The position numbers and the translations under genes were made by a program. A stretch of 59,653 nucleotides of DNA from positions 29,910 through 89,562 of the forward strand of contig JAUQPU010000005.1 of NCBI GenBank assembly GCA_030550235.1, in the 5' to 3' direction. A model generated the notes under the pieces. It ran no database searches and was not told the DNA's origin. It saw only the letters and a program-made list of their open reading frames with translations. Every line of letters begins with the position of its first letter. Within the stretch, counting starts at the first letter, position 1. This DNA is from Thermoproteota archaeon. GTDB taxonomy: Archaea; Thermoproteota; Nitrososphaeria_A; Caldarchaeales; Calditenuaceae. This document shows positions 41,072-49,440 of the stretch, in pieces.

Positions 41072-42169
41072 ATGCAAAAGTATCTGAGTATGGGAAAGGT
41101 AAAGGTCGCTATTATAGGTGTGGGGAACTGTGCATCCTCACTAGTTCAGGGCGTGGAATATTATAAGAATGCCCCGGATGACGAGTTTGTGCCAGGCCTC
41201 ATGCATGTGAGGCTCGGCGGTTACCACGTCTCAGACATAGAGTTTGTAGCGGCCTTTGACATAGATGAGAGGAAGGTTGGGAAGGACCTTTCCGCGGCTA
41301 TCTTCACACCTCCTAACAATACGCGTAAGTTTGCAGATGTTCCGTACCTCGGGGTGGAGGTTATGAGGGGGATGACATTCGACAGCCTCGGAAAATACCT
41401 GAGAGAAGTCATAAAGAAAGCTCCCGGCGAGACCGTTGACGTAGCCTCTGTCTTGAAGGAGGCCGGGGCCGATGTCGTAATTAACTTTCTCCCAGTGGGA
41501 AGCGAGGACGCGACTAAGTGGTATGTTGAGCAGGCTCTTGATGCGGGCACAGGATTTGTGAACGCGATACCCGTCTTCATTGCGAGGGAGAGTAGGTGGC
41601 AGAGGATATTCGAGAAGAGAAACGTCCCAATAATCGGAGATGACGTCAAAAGCCAGCTTGGCGCTACAATTATTCACAGAGTCTTAGCGAAGCTCTTCAT
41701 AGATCGGGGCGTCAAAATTGATAGGACTTATCAGCTCAACTTCGGCGGAAACACAGACTTCCTAAACATGCTTGAGCGGGAAAGACTGCAGTCAAAGAAG
41801 ATCTCAAAGGCCTCTGCAGTCGAGTCGATGATTCCCTACAAGCTAGGCGAGTCCGACATACACGTAGGGCCCAGCGACTATGTCCCATGGCTTGCGGACA
41901 GGAAATGGGCCTACATAAGGCTAGAGGGGAGGAATTTTGGAGACTCGCCTCTTAGTGTCGAGGTCAAGCTGGAGGTCTGGGACTCTCCCAACTCCGCAGG
42001 AGTAGTAATTGACGCAGTTAGATGTGTCAAGATAGCTAAAGATAGGGGCATAGGAGGCGCGCTTGTCTCCGCTTCAGCCTATCTCATGAAGTCTCCACCC
42101 ATCCAATACCCTGACGACATAGCAAGGACAATGCTCGAGGAATTCATAGAGGGCAAGCGGGAGAGATAA
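41072..42169 (+). CDS. ino1: myo-Inositol-1-phosphate synthase
   Basis: This 365-residue protein has the Rossmann start [18 protein letters not shown] and the family block [25 protein letters not shown], followed by [17 protein letters not shown]. It converts glucose 6-phosphate to inositol phosphate with NAD, the first step toward archaeal inositol phospholipids (and di-myo-inositol phosphate in some hyperthermophiles). ATG starts exist at 41072 and 41090; the second begins right at the conserved domain. The convergent gene is a membrane glycosyltransferase, possibly acting on the same lipids. Confidence 0.95.
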   Translation: MQKYLSMGKVKVAIIGVGNCASSLVQGVEYYKNAPDDEFVPGLMHVRLGGYHVSDIEFVAAFDIDERKVGKDLSAAIFTPPNNTRKFADVPYLGVEVMRGMTFDSLGKYLREVIKKAPGETVDVASVLKEAGADVVINFLPVGSEDATKWYVEQALDAGTGFVNAIPVFIARESRWQRIFEKRNVPIIGDDVKSQLGATIIHRVLAKLFIDRGVKIDRTYQLNFGGNTDFLNMLERERLQSKKISKASAVESMIPYKLGESDIHVGPSDYVPWLADRKWAYIRLEGRNFGDSPLSVEVKLEVWDSPNSAGVVIDAVRCVKIAKDRGIGGALVSASAYLMKSPPIQYPDDIARTMLEEFIEGKRER

Positions 42170-42202
42170 CCCATCTGCTACAGAGTCGGTATCCAAGCAT
42201 AG

Positions 42203-42221
42203 TTTATTTTTTTATTTCTTT
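42203..42221 (+). terminator. T-rich transcription terminator after ino1
   Basis: A T-rich run (seven consecutive T plus flanking T tracts) lies 34 nt after the ino1 stop, the usual archaeal intrinsic terminator form. It overlaps the last codons of the convergent gene. Confidence 0.45.
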
Positions 42222-43280
42222 GCGGTAGACCGTCACCATCATCAGTGCCAGAGAGGCTGCTCTGATCAGTGCCATGACCTGGGGCGGTGAGGGAGGCATA
42301 ACCGGGTTGTAGTCGCCGAACCATGTCAAAATTATCGCCACGTTGCTGACCTCTAGGCTAGGCCAGTAGGGAATTACAGACCTCGCTACGGCAGGTAGGA
42401 ATGGGATGAGCCAGATAACCATCTGTGGAGTGAAGATGTAGGCCATTATCAGCCAGGAGGAGACCGCGAGAAACATCCGCGGTAAGGCCGGTCCTTTAGC
42501 GAGTGAGGCCTGAATTACGAGGAAGGCCCCCAGTAGAGTCCCCAACATCTTGGCTGTCGGCGAGAACTGGTCCTGGAATATCCAGATGTACCAGGCATTC
42601 TCCAGCCCCCAGCCTCTATGATACTCTATAAAGCTGGTAAGCATGTAAGGGTTGGAAATCTCTTGCATTATGAAGAGTGGAGCTGAGCTTAGTATGAATC
42701 CGAGTAGATAGTAGACTCTCTCCCGCCCCCTAGACTCGAGCAGAACAACCGGTATAAGGAGGGCTGGATAGAGTTTGAAGGCGAATCCTAAGCCAGCCGC
42801 CAATCCACTGACAAAATACCTCCTCCTTAAGAAGTAGACGATAGATATTCCTGCCAATGAAGCGGCGAAGTGGTCAAAGTTATAGATACCATAGACGATG
42901 AGGCTCGGTGAGGCAATGAAGACCAGGCCGAGCCAACCTGAACCGCTAATCTTCGAGACCTGTATAATGGACCAGGCAATGGCTAGAAAGGCTGGCAGGC
43001 TCAGATAAAAGAAAGCCTGATAATAACTTGCAATATCGCCTGAACTGAGGAGAGCCGAGGCGTAGACTGATACACAGGAGCCTGGAGGGTACTCGAAGAA
43101 GAAGTGGAAACATGGTGCCGCGCCAGCCCTAAGCATATCCCCGCTCTCAGGTCTATACCAGAAGCTTATTATGTCGCTGTATATGCTCCAGCCCAGCTGG
43201 GGGAAGTGGATGAGTCCGCTAGTGATCCATGAGGCGATGGAGACGATGTAAACTAGAGCTTCCCGGCTTTTGGCCCCCAT
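42204..43280 (-). CDS. GT-C fold membrane glycosyltransferase (GT87/DUF2029-like)
   Basis: This 358-residue protein has about 9-10 membrane helices and the features of GT87 polyprenyl-phosphate-dependent mannosyltransferases. They are an early acidic loop SDIISFWYR, the FFEYPPGS motif (about 61-68), and GFAFKLYPALLIPVVLL in the middle. Such enzymes transfer a sugar from a lipid-phosphate donor on the outer face of the membrane. Beside ino1 it may mannosylate inositol lipids; that is inferred. The start is an ATG at 43280. Confidence 0.75.
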   Translation of the reverse strand: MGAKSREALVYIVSIASWITSGLIHFPQLGWSIYSDIISFWYRPESGDMLRAGAAPCFHFFFEYPPGSCVSVYASALLSSGDIASYYQAFFYLSLPAFLAIAWSIIQVSKISGSGWLGLVFIASPSLIVYGIYNFDHFAASLAGISIVYFLRRRYFVSGLAAGLGFAFKLYPALLIPVVLLESRGRERVYYLLGFILSSAPLFIMQEISNPYMLTSFIEYHRGWGLENAWYIWIFQDQFSPTAKMLGTLLGAFLVIQASLAKGPALPRMFLAVSSWLIMAYIFTPQMVIWLIPFLPAVARSVIPYWPSLEVSNVAIILTWFGDYNPVMPPSPPQVMALIRAASLALMMVTVYRKEIKK

Positions 43281-43397
43281 CTAAGATGTTTAGCCAGGTC
43301 TCGCCTCATTTAAGGCTATTGAGGCCAAGCCATCCTCAAATCAAGTCAAGCTAGATTTAAATCACGCGGGTATGAAACTAAACCCCAGTGGTCAAGT

Positions 43398-43844
43398 TTG
43401 GCTAGGATGCATGCGAGAAAACGTGGAGGGTCTGGCTCAAAACGTCCAATAAGCAAGATTCCACCTCCATGGCTCACCGTCTCTCCGGACGAAGTCGAGG
43501 CACTAGTAGTTAAGTATGCGAAGAGCGGCGTCCCACCCAGCCAGATAGGTGTAATACTGCGGGATCAACATGGAATCCCGCTAGTTAAGCCCATAGTTGG
43601 CAAGAGAGTTCTCCAGATCTTGAGGAACAATGGCCTCGCTCCAGAGATACCTGAGGATCTCAAGAACCTCATTGAGAGAGCGAGGAGAATGCATGTACAC
43701 CTCCAGGCCAACCGCTCAGACAGCTACAACAAGAAGAGACTCCAGCTCGTGGAGGCAAAGATACACAGACTCGTAAAGTACTATAGGTCGGCTGGCGTCC
43801 TCCCCGAAAACTTCGAAGTGCAGACGCTCTACAAATACGAATAA
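43398..43844 (+). CDS. rps15: Ribosomal protein uS15
   Basis: This 148-residue protein begins MARMHARKRGGSGSKRP, the characteristic N-terminal extension of archaeal/eukaryotic uS15. It continues with WLTVSPDEVEALVVKYAKSG and ends in the rRNA-binding helices (LQLVEAKIHRLVKYYR). It binds the central domain of 16S rRNA. The start is a TTG at 43398, fixed by the conserved N-terminus. A TATA-like TTTAAAT near 43356 precedes it. Confidence 0.97.
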   Translation: MARMHARKRGGSGSKRPISKIPPPWLTVSPDEVEALVVKYAKSGVPPSQIGVILRDQHGIPLVKPIVGKRVLQILRNNGLAPEIPEDLKNLIERARRMHVHLQANRSDSYNKKRLQLVEAKIHRLVKYYRSAGVLPENFEVQTLYKYE

Positions 43845-43874
43845 TAAAGTATAATTCATATAGGATTGGCAGTA

Positions 43875-44362
43875 TCACTGGCTGCCATGCAATCTCTCCT
43901 GATTAGAAGCTATATGGTCTATTGCTAGGGCACATGCTATCTCTACCCTCTCCGCCTGTCCCCCACTCAGCTGGGATGGCATTCTTTTCTCAAAGCCCTC
44001 CATATGCACCAGCCGTAGAATCTCTCTCACCCTCTCCTCCATCATCCTATTGGGTAATTTCCTCATTTCTAGGCCGAAGAAGATGTTCTTAAAAACGCTC
44101 ATATGAGGGAACAGAGCTACGCGTTGAAAGACGAAGTTCTCTTGTCTGGGGAGAGGTCTGTGGCATCCTTACCGTCGAAAAATATTCCACCCTCATCGGG
44201 CTGTATGAGCCCAGCCAGCATACGGAGTGTTGTTGACTTGCCGCATCCACTTAGGCCCAGAAGGGTTACGAACTCTCCATCCAGCGTGTGAATAGTGATC
44301 TTATCCACGGCAGTGTATATGCCATACCTTTTAACTAGTCCATCAGCCCTCACACGGGTCAC
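43875..44362 (-). pseudogene. Decayed sugar-type ABC transporter ATPase
   Basis: The first part (44362-44117) encodes [13 protein letters not shown] and Walker [12 protein letters not shown], as in MalK-type sugar importer ATPases. The frame then breaks near 44140; the expected Q-loop segment [21 protein letters not shown] continues in another frame. The signature LSGGQAERVEIACAL follows, but the protein then ends without any Walker B, H-loop or regulatory domain. The frameshift and the missing C-terminal half both argue for a dead gene. The GTG at 44362 is the ancestral start. Total coding remnant is about 160 residues versus about 350 in intact relatives. Confidence 0.8.
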
Positions 44363-44631
44363 TAGATTATTCCATTCCTATACTGTAAACTACAAAAGGC
44401 AAGGTATAGAGGGCCATCCCAAGTACGGCAACTGGAGCCGATTAAAGAACACTTAGAGGAGGTATACCTAGAGATCGAGGATTGATGCGACTGGCCCCGC
44501 AGTTATTCTGTAGTTTTATTGAGCTGAGATTCAAGCTATATTGATGTTTAAAGTATAAATGGGCTAGAGGCTCATAATCGTCTTCCCGTCTTCTCAAGCA
44601 TTTTTTGAAAGGTATTGTGGCGCAGGGGCTT
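44363..44631. other. Intergenic stretch between Cgi121 and the ATPase remnant
   Basis: No intact gene is visible. On the minus strand a 24-codon open stretch ending near 44370 (VAVLGMALYTLPFVVYS) is hydrophobic and might be the last trace of an ABC permease, but it is too short to assign. Confidence 0.35.
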
Positions 44632-45180
44632 TTAGCCGACGTAGCTTGAGACAACCTTCTCTATTATTATGAGTTCGAGCGGGTCTATGGTGTCTTGTTT
44701 GGGGATTGCTTTTAATTGTGTCTCGTCTATGCAGTAGGTCTTCATTAGATTTTCTGTTGATGTGATTCTTCTGAATGGCTCGATTTTTCCGCCTAGCTTC
44801 TCTGCTATGTTTATCAGGATTTTTTCGGGGTCTAAGTCCCCCGTTGTTATCACTGCTGCTATTATTTTGTCTTCGCTGCCTTTCAGTCCAGCGGCTTTAA
44901 TTGCGTCTTGTATTTGTGTCTGGCAGGAGAGCCTGAGGAGAAACTCCACCTCAATCCTCCTCGATCTGGCGGCTCCTGACATTGTTGTTGTGGCTGCTGC
45001 AGCGAAGGCCGCTACTAGCTGACGCTCTGACACAACTATGTCTGGTCTGCAGAACTGTATTTGTTTGCCGACACCTGTCTGGAGCTCCTCAAGGATTTGG
45101 AGGGGGTCTCTCTTGACGCTTGTTATGAGGGCTGCTGCAAACCTATAGGGCCCGTAGCTTGACTTAATTGCCGCCGCCAT
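44632..45180 (-). CDS. cgi121: KEOPS complex subunit Cgi121
   Basis: This 182-residue protein matches Cgi121/TPRKB. It has the central FCRPDIVVSERQLVAAFAAA, followed by SRRIEVEFLLRLSCQTQIQDAIKAAG and GSEDKIIAAVIT. Cgi121 binds the tRNA CCA end and activates Bud32 in the KEOPS machinery that makes t6A37 in ANN-decoding tRNAs. The other subunits (Kae1, Bud32, Pcc1) are not here. Its ATG lies inside the upstream ubiquitin-like gene (17-nt overlap), so the two are translationally coupled. Confidence 0.85.
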   Translation of the reverse strand: MAAAIKSSYGPYRFAAALITSVKRDPLQILEELQTGVGKQIQFCRPDIVVSERQLVAAFAAAATTTMSGAARSRRIEVEFLLRLSCQTQIQDAIKAAGLKGSEDKIIAAVITTGDLDPEKILINIAEKLGGKIEPFRRITSTENLMKTYCIDETQLKAIPKQDTIDPLELIIIEKVVSSYVG

Positions 45181-45451
45181 GGATCATCGGCACGATAACA
45201 ATCCTATCGCTATCTGATACTTCTACCTCATATCCATGAACAGTGCGTGCGTCGACATCATTAACTAGGATGAGGAATCCTGGCCTTATTCCTCCTCTCT
45301 CGTCTAAGATTTGGCGTCTCACCGACTCGGGTAGGAGGTTTAAAGCTGCTATAAGCGGCTTTTTCTCGCCCAGTCTAATCTCTAAGTATTGGCTGCTCGC
45401 ATCTCTTCGTAGATGGCCGTATAGTTGAACAATCAAGACTCTTGACACCAT
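45164..45451 (-). CDS. Ubiquitin-like (MoaD/ThiS/Urm1-type) beta-grasp protein
   Basis: This 95-residue protein has the MoaD-like pattern: VLIVQLYGHLRR, YLEIRLGEKKPLIAALNLLP, GFLILVNDVDARTVHGYEVEVSDSDRIVIVPM. It ends IHGGGN. The GG near the end is the adenylation/thiocarboxylate site of MoaD, Urm1 and archaeal SAMP proteins, but here one Asn follows. It could serve molybdopterin synthesis, tRNA thiolation or protein tagging, after removal of the Asn. It overlaps Cgi121 by 17 nt. A TATA-like element about 75-80 nt upstream implies a leader of roughly 50 nt. Confidence 0.78.
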   Translation of the reverse strand: MVSRVLIVQLYGHLRRDASSQYLEIRLGEKKPLIAALNLLPESVRRQILDERGGIRPGFLILVNDVDARTVHGYEVEVSDSDRIVIVPMIHGGGN

Positions 45452-45558
45452 AGCATATTCAGAGAGGAGACATGCTCTTCACAGGGCTTGTGGCCCTCAG
45501 CGCAGGTCGGTTTCATCACGTAGATAATATATTTGCCGCATTGATTTAGAGTTTACCC

Positions 45559-46065
45559 TCAACTAACTATCGTGGTATAGGCCCTATTTCTATATATTAG
45601 TGGTTTAAAATCTTGCCTCCTTATGCCGGCTTCCAATACTTCGCAGAGAATCAGGTCGTGGTCTCCCGCTTCGTAGATCTTGTATTTCCGGCAGACAAGG
45701 TAGGCTGGGGGGTCGCGGAGTATCGGTACACTATCAGGGCCTACGTCATAGCTCCCTTCCTCAAACTTCTCAGAAGTCTTCTGTCTTCCTGCAAATATCT
45801 CGCTCAACTCTGCCTGGTCGCTGGAGAGGAGATGTATCACGAATGTATGGGCCTCCTTGAGTGCTTTATATGAGTGGGCTGACCTGTCTATCGCAATTAA
45901 TATCAGGGGTGGGTTCATCGAGACTGAAGTGAAGGAGCTGACTGTCATGCCATAGAGTATGCCGCCGGCACTCGTTGTGACTACTGTAACACCCTGCGGA
46001 CATAGTCTCATGAAGGTCTTTAGACCCTCCTGCCTAGCTACTAGATCTTCCAGCCCCAATACCAC
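45559..46065 (-). CDS. Flavin reductase (FMN-binding split barrel)
   Basis: This 168-residue protein has the flavin reductase pattern: PQGVTVVTTSAGGILYGMTVSSFTSVSMNPPLILIAI, then HTFVIHLLSSDQAELSEIFAG and GDHDLILCEVLEA. It binds FMN and supplies reduced flavin, or acts as part of a two-component monooxygenase; no oxygenase gene is visible. It follows the NAD-kinase-like gene by 19 nt on the same strand, linking flavin and nicotinamide chemistry. Confidence 0.9.
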   Translation of the reverse strand: MVLGLEDLVARQEGLKTFMRLCPQGVTVVTTSAGGILYGMTVSSFTSVSMNPPLILIAIDRSAHSYKALKEAHTFVIHLLSSDQAELSEIFAGRQKTSEKFEEGSYDVGPDSVPILRDPPAYLVCRKYKIYEAGDHDLILCEVLEAGIRRQDFKPLIYRNRAYTTIVS

Positions 46066-46084
46066 TCAGCCTTCACTCAATTGA

Positions 46085-47107
46085 TTACGTTTCACTTGCC
46101 TGACTGCTCTCGGGGATATAATATATCTTCTGTCTCGCGTCTCTTGTGAGTGGCCGGCGCGCGAGAAGCCTCTTCGAAACGAGTATATTCAATGCGTGGC
46201 GGAGGGTTCTCTCGGGTAACATTGTTTTCTTGAGAAGCTGGGAGTAGGTTAGAGGCCCCTCGTACTCTATCGTCTTGAGTATTAGCTTCGCTGAAGGGGG
46301 AGTGTCTAGAAGAACCTCTGCCAAGTGTATCTTCTTCTCTATCTTGCTGAATATGGGGGAGGGGCCGTTTAACCTGATGAACTTGATGGGCGGCTCATAC
46401 ATCTTGACGGTTAGACCTTCCTCAACTGGGATGCGTAATAATCCATCAATTATCACCTCCGCCCCTCCTTTAGATGAGACACTCTCTACGGATATTGTGG
46501 AGTTTTCACCGACGATCAGTGGTCTGCGGGTCATGTCTATCGAGTTTACGGGGACCACTGCGATAGACCTGGCCGCGTGGTGTATGAGTGGGCCTCCTGC
46601 TGAGAGAGAGTAGCCGCTTGAGCCAAGTGGGGTTGATATGATTAATCCATCGGCCAAATCCCGCCAGAGGAGTTCTCCATCGATATAAAGGCTGTATTCC
46701 ACTAGTGTTGCGCTAATCTGGGAGAAGAGGGCGGCCTCGTTTACCGCTATTGCCGAGTTTTGGTCGTCTATCCTTACCTCGAGAGCCATGATGTTCTCGG
46801 TGCTAAACTGGCCTCTCTCAATTCTGTCTAGTGCGTCTGGGAGCTCGTCAATCATGATCTGGGAAAGGAATCCACGCGTCGCATCACGGCTAACAGCCAG
46901 TACCTCCACATTTCTCTCGCTTACTGTGTGGAGTGTCTGGAGGACGTCTTTATCGTCGCCGACAACCACGATTATACTCCCCTTCTCAAGCTCAAGACCA
47001 GTCAGAGACTCGTAGATACACACCCTCCCTAACTTCTCCCTAAGAATCTCCTCAACCTCACGTCTAAGCGCAGTGCTCCGCCCAGAGATCTTGACTATTA
47101 TCTCCAT
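46085..47107 (-). CDS. NAD kinase-fold protein fused to a winged helix
   Basis: This 340-residue protein has the NAD kinase body (about 1-260), including AVNEAALF (Asn123-Glu124) and TPLGSSGYSLSAGGPLI, the NTP/NAD-contacting loop, and the RPLIVGENS turn. The catalytic GGDG loop, however, reads VGDDKDVL, keeping the Asp but losing two Gly. Residues about 265-335 form a winged-helix domain (LKTIEYEGPLTYSQLLKKT... LARRPL). It may be a NAD kinase with a regulatory DNA-binding module, or a NAD(P)-sensing regulator. The flavin reductase follows it in the same operon. Confidence 0.75.
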   Translation of the reverse strand: MEIIVKISGRSTALRREVEEILREKLGRVCIYESLTGLELEKGSIIVVVGDDKDVLQTLHTVSERNVEVLAVSRDATRGFLSQIMIDELPDALDRIERGQFSTENIMALEVRIDDQNSAIAVNEAALFSQISATLVEYSLYIDGELLWRDLADGLIISTPLGSSGYSLSAGGPLIHHAARSIAVVPVNSIDMTRRPLIVGENSTISVESVSSKGGAEVIIDGLLRIPVEEGLTVKMYEPPIKFIRLNGPSPIFSKIEKKIHLAEVLLDTPPSAKLILKTIEYEGPLTYSQLLKKTMLPERTLRHALNILVSKRLLARRPLTRDARQKIYYIPESSQASET

Positions 47108-47250
47108 GCTCGTCTGATATTATCCTGATAGCGCGGAATATCAATTTTTGATCATCCCGGTCAATATTACAGCTAGTCTCGGATTCTAGCTCATTTTTTG
47201 CCTGTTTCGTTAGCTATAATAGAACGGGGTCTGGATTTATCGGGGTGGGA

Positions 47251-48567
47251 ATGAATCGGCGTCAGGCGCTCTCTAGTCTCTTGAAGACTGGCGTCGTCGC
47301 GGCTGGTGCGGCGGGTCTGGGCTCTGCGGCCGGATACTTCTCAGCTAGAGCGGTGGGAGGGCAGACTACATCCGGCTTGGAGACCGGTGTGAGGCCTATA
47401 AAGATAGGCTTTCAGGTCCATAGGACAGGGATAGGGGCACCCTATGGCTATTGGTATGAGAGGGTCGCCAATGCGGCTGTCAATTACATAAACAAGACCG
47501 GTGGGATAGCTGGTAGGCTTATCGAGCTGATAGCTGAGGACGACGAGACGAGCCCTGCGAAGGGGGCTCAGGTGGTTGAGAGGCTTGTGCTGGCCCATAA
47601 TGTGGACTTTATTCTTGGGGCTCTCTTCTCAGATGTTGTCCTCGCGTCTGGGCCGAGGGCTGGCGAGCTCAAGAGGCCCTACTTCGCCGTCAGCGAGGGG
47701 ACGCACGTCCCTTTCGGGAAGCTGAATAGGTGGTGCTTCCAGCCAGGCATCACCGATGTCCCCGGCCAAGTAACTGCAGTGGCCAAATGGATATTCGAGA
47801 ACTTGGGGAAAAGGGTGGCTATGATCTATCCGGATTATGCCTTTGGGCATGATCATAGGGACGCCCTCACTAAGGCGGCGGAGAGGTATGGTGGCAGGAT
47901 TATCGAGAAGATTCCCATACCGCCGGGTGAGACAAGCTTTACGAAATACTTCACAAGGATTCCAAGGGACATTGATGTGCTTTACCATGTGATGGTTGGT
48001 GATGTGCTTACTTTTATCAGGGAGCTTGGTGTCTACCTGGGGCGTGAGAGGCCTGAGTTGTTCGGGTTCATAGATTCTATCGAGGCAGTCCCCCTCTCGT
48101 CCCCGGGCCTAGAGTATCTGGAGGGGACGTATTTTTGGGAGGGGTTTCCACGCTATGCTGATGGCTATGATACCCTCTACTCTAGGTTTTACAGAGAGGC
48201 TGTAGGTGTAGATGAAAATGGGGCTGATAAGTCTGACCCATCCAGGGTCTCCGCTTTCAGCCACATGTTCGGTGTATGGGAGACGCTCTTCGTCATCAAG
48301 GAGGCAGTTGAGCAGAGCGGCTACAGCGGGCAGACGCAGAGAGACTATGAGGCCTTCATCAAGACGCTTGAGTCGATGGACTGGTTTAACGAGGGCCTCT
48401 GGCATCCCCAGGGTGATAAGTTCTTTAACGGCAGGCTTCACCAGTCTTTCGGCCACCAGTTCATATCTGTTGTTAGAAATGGGAGGCTAGTCGTTGTCCA
48501 CAGGACCGAGATAGAGGACTCGCTGTACGAGCATCCGAACGATTATACTAGGCAGTCTCTGTTCTAG
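47251..48567 (+). CDS. ABC transporter substrate-binding protein, Liv/amide type, Tat signal
   Basis: This solute-binding protein of the type I periplasmic family has KIGFQVHRTGIGAPYGYWYERVANAAVNYINKTGGIAG, the Leu/amide-binding start. The N-terminus MNRRQALSSLLKTGVVAAGAA has a twin-Arg Tat-like signal, so it is exported folded and probably tethered. Ligand-contacting regions include NVDFILGALFSDVVLASG and IYPDYAFGHDHR. It feeds the downstream LivH-LivM-LivG-LivF genes. The ligand is a branched-chain amino acid or another small amide/acid. A GTG at 47245 is an alternative start. Confidence 0.88.
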   Translation: MNRRQALSSLLKTGVVAAGAAGLGSAAGYFSARAVGGQTTSGLETGVRPIKIGFQVHRTGIGAPYGYWYERVANAAVNYINKTGGIAGRLIELIAEDDETSPAKGAQVVERLVLAHNVDFILGALFSDVVLASGPRAGELKRPYFAVSEGTHVPFGKLNRWCFQPGITDVPGQVTAVAKWIFENLGKRVAMIYPDYAFGHDHRDALTKAAERYGGRIIEKIPIPPGETSFTKYFTRIPRDIDVLYHVMVGDVLTFIRELGVYLGRERPELFGFIDSIEAVPLSSPGLEYLEGTYFWEGFPRYADGYDTLYSRFYREAVGVDENGADKSDPSRVSAFSHMFGVWETLFVIKEAVEQSGYSGQTQRDYEAFIKTLESMDWFNEGLWHPQGDKFFNGRLHQSFGHQFISVVRNGRLVVVHRTEIEDSLYEHPNDYTRQSLF

Positions 48568-48570
48568 GAG

Positions 48571-49440
48571 TTGTTCCCGCTGGAGCATCTCGGTCTGGCA
48601 CTATTCGACGGCCTAGTCAACGGCTCGGTGATGGCATTCATTGCCCTCGGGCTCACAATAGTCTTCGGCATAATGAACGTCGTGAACCTGACTCATGGGG
48701 AGCTATACATGCTGGGGGCTTTGACGTGCTGGCTCTTGGTCCAGTCTATGTTGCCATATGCCTCGGCTCTCATCGTTGCACCCCTAGTCTCCGGAGGAGT
48801 CGCCGTGATTATAAACATGCTCATACTGCAGAGGTTCGGGCATGAGCCGGGTCAAACAATCCTCGCCACCTTCGGCCTACTCCTCATTCTCCAGCAGGTT
48901 GCCCTAGCTATCATGGGGCCCGCGCCACGCTCAGTGCAGGCACCATTCAACCCTGTGATCGAGTTAGCAGGGTTCAGTTACTCGGGCTTCAAGCTTGTAG
49001 CGGGACTGGTTTCGATCTCCATATCCCTTCTCGTCTGGCTGGTTGTTGAGGGAAGTAGGCTTGGATCCCTGTTGAGGGCTTCCCAAGAGAATAGGATGAT
49101 GGCTGAGTCCCTCGGTATCGATACAAACAGGGTTTTCATGGTCGGCTTCGCGCTTGCTGGTGCTCTGGTGGGGTTCGCCGGCGCCCTAACCTCGCCCTTC
49201 AGGCAGATACACTTTCTCATGGGGTTTGACGCTCTAGCCATGTCATTCGTGGTTGTTGTTCTGGGAGGTGTAGGGAGGGTTGGTGGCACAATCACGGCTG
49301 GACTCGCCCTTGGGCTGCTTGAAAGCCTTACAGCACTCCTCCTCACACCCACGCTTGCAAGGGTCCTAACCGTGGCACTCGCCCTCCTATACATCGTCGC
49401 TAGAAGGCTTGGCGCTCCAAGGGGCGGTTGGAGATATTGA
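48571..49440 (+). CDS. livH: Liv-type ABC permease H
   Basis: This 289-residue membrane protein has the LivH signature: GLVNGSVMAFIALGLTIVFGIMNVVNLTHGELYMLG. Later it has RASQENRMMAESLGIDTNRVF, the coupling region facing the ATPases, and LGGVGRVGGTITAG at the end. It forms half of the transmembrane channel with LivM. The start is a TTG at 48571, 3 nt after the binding-protein stop. LivM starts within its stop (TTGA). Confidence 0.95.
   Translation: MFPLEHLGLALFDGLVNGSVMAFIALGLTIVFGIMNVVNLTHGELYMLGALTCWLLVQSMLPYASALIVAPLVSGGVAVIINMLILQRFGHEPGQTILATFGLLLILQQVALAIMGPAPRSVQAPFNPVIELAGFSYSGFKLVAGLVSISISLLVWLVVEGSRLGSLLRASQENRMMAESLGIDTNRVFMVGFALAGALVGFAGALTSPFRQIHFLMGFDALAMSFVVVVLGGVGRVGGTITAGLALGLLESLTALLLTPTLARVLTVALALLYIVARRLGAPRGGWRY

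Noticed and set aside
44370-44442. Hydrophobic 24-codon stretch as an ABC permease remnant
   Set aside because: Too short and not matching a permease motif well enough; mentioned only as context for the ATPase remnant.
45482-45496. Small inverted repeat AGGGC/GCCCT in the leader of the ubiquitin-like gene
   Set aside because: A five-pair stem with a five-base loop is expected by chance and nothing else supports a regulatory RNA.
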